From Paenibacillus_L residui (GTDB lineage Bacteria; Bacillota; Bacilli; Paenibacillales; NBRC-103111), in NCBI RefSeq assembly GCF_042677205.1, contig NZ_JBHTIU010000106.1, positions 1-64,000 on the forward strand: DNA of 64,000 nucleotides, written 5' to 3'. The notes under the pieces are model-generated. The model saw only the letters and a list, made by a program, of their open reading frames with translations, was not told the DNA's origin and did not search any database. The position numbers and the translations under genes were made by a program. Of this stretch, positions 61,674-64,000 are shown piece after piece (the first letter of the stretch is position 1; every line of letters starts with the position of its first letter).

Positions 61674-62384
61674 TCAATGTATTATTCTTACTTCCAGACG
61701 CTTGTTGTTTTTGCCTTTGCTCTTCACGTCGGTGATCTCCATTCGGCCGATCTCTCCGGTCCGCTGCACATGGGTTCCTCCACAGGCCTGTTCATCAACA
61801 GAATCGATAGAGACCAGGCGGACATGAGTAACGGAAGGCGGCAGCAGACTGACCATGGTCTTAATCAAGCCGGCGATATTCTCCGCCTCTTCCCTGCTTA
61901 CCGTACGGTACGAAATCGGATGGTCCTCTTCGATCAGACGATTGGTTTCACTGACAATGTCGGCCAGCTGCTCCGGCGTCAGATCATGAAACTGGTTAAA
62001 GTCTATGCGGGCCCGGTCGGGATAAATCTGATTGCCGCTGCATAACGCTTCGAACTTCTGATAGACCACCGAACCGAGCACATGCAGCAGCGTATGGTGC
62101 CGCATCAGTCCATACCGGCGCTCCCAGTCGATTCGGGCAAGCGCGAGGCCTTTGTCCAGCTTCCCGGCCTCTTTCACATAGTGGACGATTTGTCCCTTCT
62201 CCCGCTTCACCTGGTAAACCTCGAAGGCTTGCTCCCCTTGCACCAGCACGCCTGTGTCATGCTCCTGCCCGCCGCCTGTCGGATAGAACACGGTTCGGTC
62301 CAGAATAACTTTGTCCTCTTCGATGTCTACTATCTCCACCTCGCATTCCTTGAGATAGCTGTCCGCCAAAAATAATTCCTTCAA
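61674..62384 (-). CDS. Alanyl-tRNA editing protein (AlaX family)
   Basis: A trans-editing hydrolase that removes Ser or Gly from mischarged tRNA-Ala, homologous to the editing domain of AlaRS. Zinc/catalytic motifs HHTLLHVLG (about residues 95-103) and QACGGTHVQRTGEIG (about 198-212) are intact, and the N-terminal barrel (TVFYPTGGGQEHDTG) is present, making this the longer AlaX-M type. The start is TTG at 62384, 10 nt behind GGGAGG; an ATG between them is out of frame. Confidence 0.94.
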   Translation of the reverse strand: MKELFLADSYLKECEVEIVDIEEDKVILDRTVFYPTGGGQEHDTGVLVQGEQAFEVYQVKREKGQIVHYVKEAGKLDKGLALARIDWERRYGLMRHHTLLHVLGSVVYQKFEALCSGNQIYPDRARIDFNQFHDLTPEQLADIVSETNRLIEEDHPISYRTVSREEAENIAGLIKTMVSLLPPSVTHVRLVSIDSVDEQACGGTHVQRTGEIGRMEITDVKSKGKNNKRLEVRIIH

Positions 62385-62443
62385 AGCTCATCTTCCTCCC
62401 TATAGAAGTTATTTCACTAACTACTTCAAATAAACGGAAGAAA

Positions 62444-62469
62444 AACGGTTCGACACGAAGTGAACCGTT
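62444..62469 (-). terminator. Intrinsic terminator of the leuA-ybaK unit
   Basis: On the minus strand AACGGTTC pairs with GAACCGTT around a 10-nt loop, followed by TTTCTTCC. It lies between the truncated YbaK gene and the AlaX start. Confidence 0.7.
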
Positions 62470-62533
62470 CATGTGGGATATCCCTCCGAGGAGAGCATCC
62501 TACTTACGTAGTTATATTTCTACCTACTATAAT

Positions 62534-62800
62534 TCAGGATTTTGAATATGTCAATATTTCCATTCTTGACGTAGTGCTTTTCCTCGGGCGGCACAGTCTC
62601 ACCCCGGGTTCACCATCCGCTTCGGACAGTGAATCCGGGTAGATAAGCGATTTGGCAATTTGCGACACCTCGCACCCTATAGCTTCTGCCGCTTCTTGGG
62701 CCGTTCGGGTGCTATCCGGCAGTTCCATAACCTGATTGTGATACCCCATTTCAGACAACAGGTTCTGTACTCGCCTCGCGCTTTCTTTTAACAGATTCAT
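62534..62800 (-). pseudogene. Truncated YbaK/EbsC-type aminoacyl-tRNA deacylase
   Basis: The first ~55 residues (MNLLKESARRVQNLLSEMGY, ELPDSTRTAQEAAEAIGCEV, SQIAKSLIY) match the start of YbaK-family Cys-tRNA(Pro)/Cys-tRNA(Cys) deacylases. The family then continues with GKPVLVIASG-like and catalytic-Lys segments to ~160 residues; here an unrelated tail ends the frame at 88. ATG 62800 has GAGGAG. It lies 31 nt after leuA on the same strand. Loss of activity is expected. Confidence 0.7.
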
Positions 62801-62831
62801 TCCTACGCTCCTCTTCTCTACAAAATAGAAA

Positions 62832-64000
62832 TTAGCTTTGCGGGTTAGGGCTGTCACTGCCTGCATCCAGCAATGCGGCATTGATGCCGTTCAGGAAAGC
62901 TACTGCGCTGGCCTTGATGATATCCGTGTCCATGGCGCGTCCGGAGTAGATTTTGCCTTGGTACTCGATACGGATATTGACCCGGCCGACCGCTTCTTTG
63001 CCCCGGGACAGGCTGTTTATTTTGTAATCCTTCAATTGGACCTCCAGCCCCGTCAATGTTTTCAACACACTGTAGAGGGCATCGATCGGACCGTCGCCAA
63101 CCGCGCTGCCTTTGAACGTCTCGGAGCCCTTCTTCAATTTGGCCGTAGCGGTAGGATACAGATCGTTCGTTACTACTTGAAAGGATTCCAGTTCGTACAG
63201 ATGGCTGCTGTTTTCATTCAAGGTGCGGTGACTGGTCACCAGGTAAAACACATCGTGGTCGTAAACTTCTTTCTTGGCATCGGCCAAAGTAAGAAATTTG
63301 GCGAACAGCGCTTCGAAATCTTCGGCATCGCCCGGATCGAAGCCCATCTTCTCAACTGCGTTCTTGAAGGCATGCCTTCCGGAACGGGCCGTCAGGATCA
63401 GCTCCATGCTTTCCGCCCCGACCTCCTCGGGCGACATGATCTCATAGACCTGACGGTCTTTCAGCAGTCCGTCCTGATGTATGCCGGAAGAATGGGCAAA
63501 AGCGTTCTCGCCGGTAATCGCTTTGTTCACCTGCACATCAAGTCCCGTCAAATGGGTCAGCAATCTGGAAGTTCTGAGCAGCTCTGTCGTCTTGATCCGG
63601 GTGGAGCAGTGATAATGGTTTTCCCTCACTTTGAGCCCCATCACAACCTCTTCCAGCGATGTATTGCCTGCCCGTTCTCCCAAACCGTTGATGGTGCACT
63701 CGACTTTATCGGCTCCGTTATGGATCGCACTGAGTGTATTGGCCGTCGCCAGCCCCAGGTCGTTATGGCAGTGAACGCTAAGGATTACGTTTTCGTTCAA
63801 ATTTTTTAAACGCTCGTTAATGCGCCGGATCAGATCGCCGAATTCCTCCGGAACGGCATAGCCCACCGTATCGGGCACGTTGATGATGGTGGCCCCCGCT
63901 TTGACTACGGCCTCGATCGTCTGCCACAAGTATTCGAAGTCCGATCGCGACGCGTCTTCCGTGGAGTACTGCACTTCAGGAAGCAAAGTTTTGGCGTACT
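62832..64000 (-). CDS. leuA: 2-isopropylmalate synthase (partial, N-terminus beyond window)
   Basis: LeuA condenses acetyl-CoA with 2-ketoisovalerate, the first committed step of leucine synthesis. 389 residues are visible; about 120 N-terminal residues are outside. The metal/active-site region (INVPDTVGYAVPEEF, SVHCHNDLGLATAN, NGLGERAGNTSLEE), the subdomain GENAFAHSSGIHQDG and the C-terminal LeuA dimer regulatory domain (SLSRGKEAVGRVNIRIEYQG) are complete. The open frame continues to the window edge, so the TTG near 63986 is not the start. Confidence 0.96.
   Translation of the reverse strand, partial: YAKTLLPEVQYSTEDASRSDFEYLWQTIEAVVKAGATIINVPDTVGYAVPEEFGDLIRRINERLKNLNENVILSVHCHNDLGLATANTLSAIHNGADKVECTINGLGERAGNTSLEEVVMGLKVRENHYHCSTRIKTTELLRTSRLLTHLTGLDVQVNKAITGENAFAHSSGIHQDGLLKDRQVYEIMSPEEVGAESMELILTARSGRHAFKNAVEKMGFDPGDAEDFEALFAKFLTLADAKKEVYDHDVFYLVTSHRTLNENSSHLYELESFQVVTNDLYPTATAKLKKGSETFKGSAVGDGPIDALYSVLKTLTGLEVQLKDYKINSLSRGKEAVGRVNIRIEYQGKIYSGRAMDTDIIKASAVAFLNGINAALLDAGSDSPNPQS

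Noticed and set aside
62385..62533. T-box or other riboswitch before the AlaX gene
   Set aside because: Only a plain terminator hairpin is visible; the T-box AGGGTGG-type specifier partner sequence is absent.

Overview
The window looks like chromosomal DNA of an endospore-forming, low-to-mid GC Firmicute, most likely Paenibacillus or a close relative (inference). The support is the mutS-mutL block next to the spore-coat gene cotE, strong AGGAGG-type ribosome binding sites with several TTG/GTG starts, an S-layer-homology (SLH) surface protein, a MalT-type regulator, an AraC regulator fused to a siderophore-binding domain, and ~50-bp intergenic repeats. No rRNA, tRNA, CRISPR array, transposase or phage gene was found.

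Layout. 1-8.5 kb: mutL (cut by the window edge), an S41 protease, mutS, an ATP-grasp/COOH-NH2 amidoligase and cotE, all on the minus strand. 8.8-11.5 kb: a nitrate/taurine/HMP-type ABC importer. 11.9-17.3 kb: M32 carboxypeptidase, an A-type Fe-S protein, a small membrane/DUF2653 pair, an aquaporin and nagA. 17.5-24.1 kb: a large RCC1-repeat/SLH surface protein broken by an in-frame TAG, then a MalT-like regulator. 24.2-30.3 kb: a Fe(III)-siderophore locus (two FecCD permeases, esterase, binding protein, AraC-binding-protein regulator, two Fur-box sequences) interrupted on the opposite strand by an unusual Trp/Pro-repeat membrane protein. 30.5-31.8 kb: gene remnants. 31.8-44.8 kb: a minus-strand carbohydrate locus (SMP-30 lactonase, sugar ABC importer, IclR regulator, aldo/keto reductase, secreted sialidase-fold protein, two SDRs, HpcH/HpaI aldolase, Gfo/Idh/MocA oxidoreductase).

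45.4-51.6 kb: small stress and regulatory genes (GNAT, VOC, ArsR with a gutted AHSA1 partner, WYL regulator, deleted UvrA-like gene, DoxX/DUF2269/TetR operon). 51.7-60.1 kb: four efflux units: TetR plus NorA-like MFS, a second MFS behind a possible leader ORF, an ABC exporter with a suspect start codon, and a MerR-ABC operon with a textbook 19-bp-spacer promoter. 60.5-64 kb: a predicted PD-(D/E)XK-winged-helix protein, a 45-residue coiled-coil microprotein, an AlaX editing protein, a truncated YbaK gene and leuA (cut by the edge).

Two themes cross the window. First, gene decay: at least seven genes are broken by nonsense mutation, frameshift, internal deletion or truncation, several through clean internal deletions that leave both ends in place. 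Second, three intergenic loci carry a 50-51-bp tandem period with inverted copies. Coordinates, motifs, stops and palindromes are read directly from the sequence; family names come from recognised motifs and were not checked by database search.
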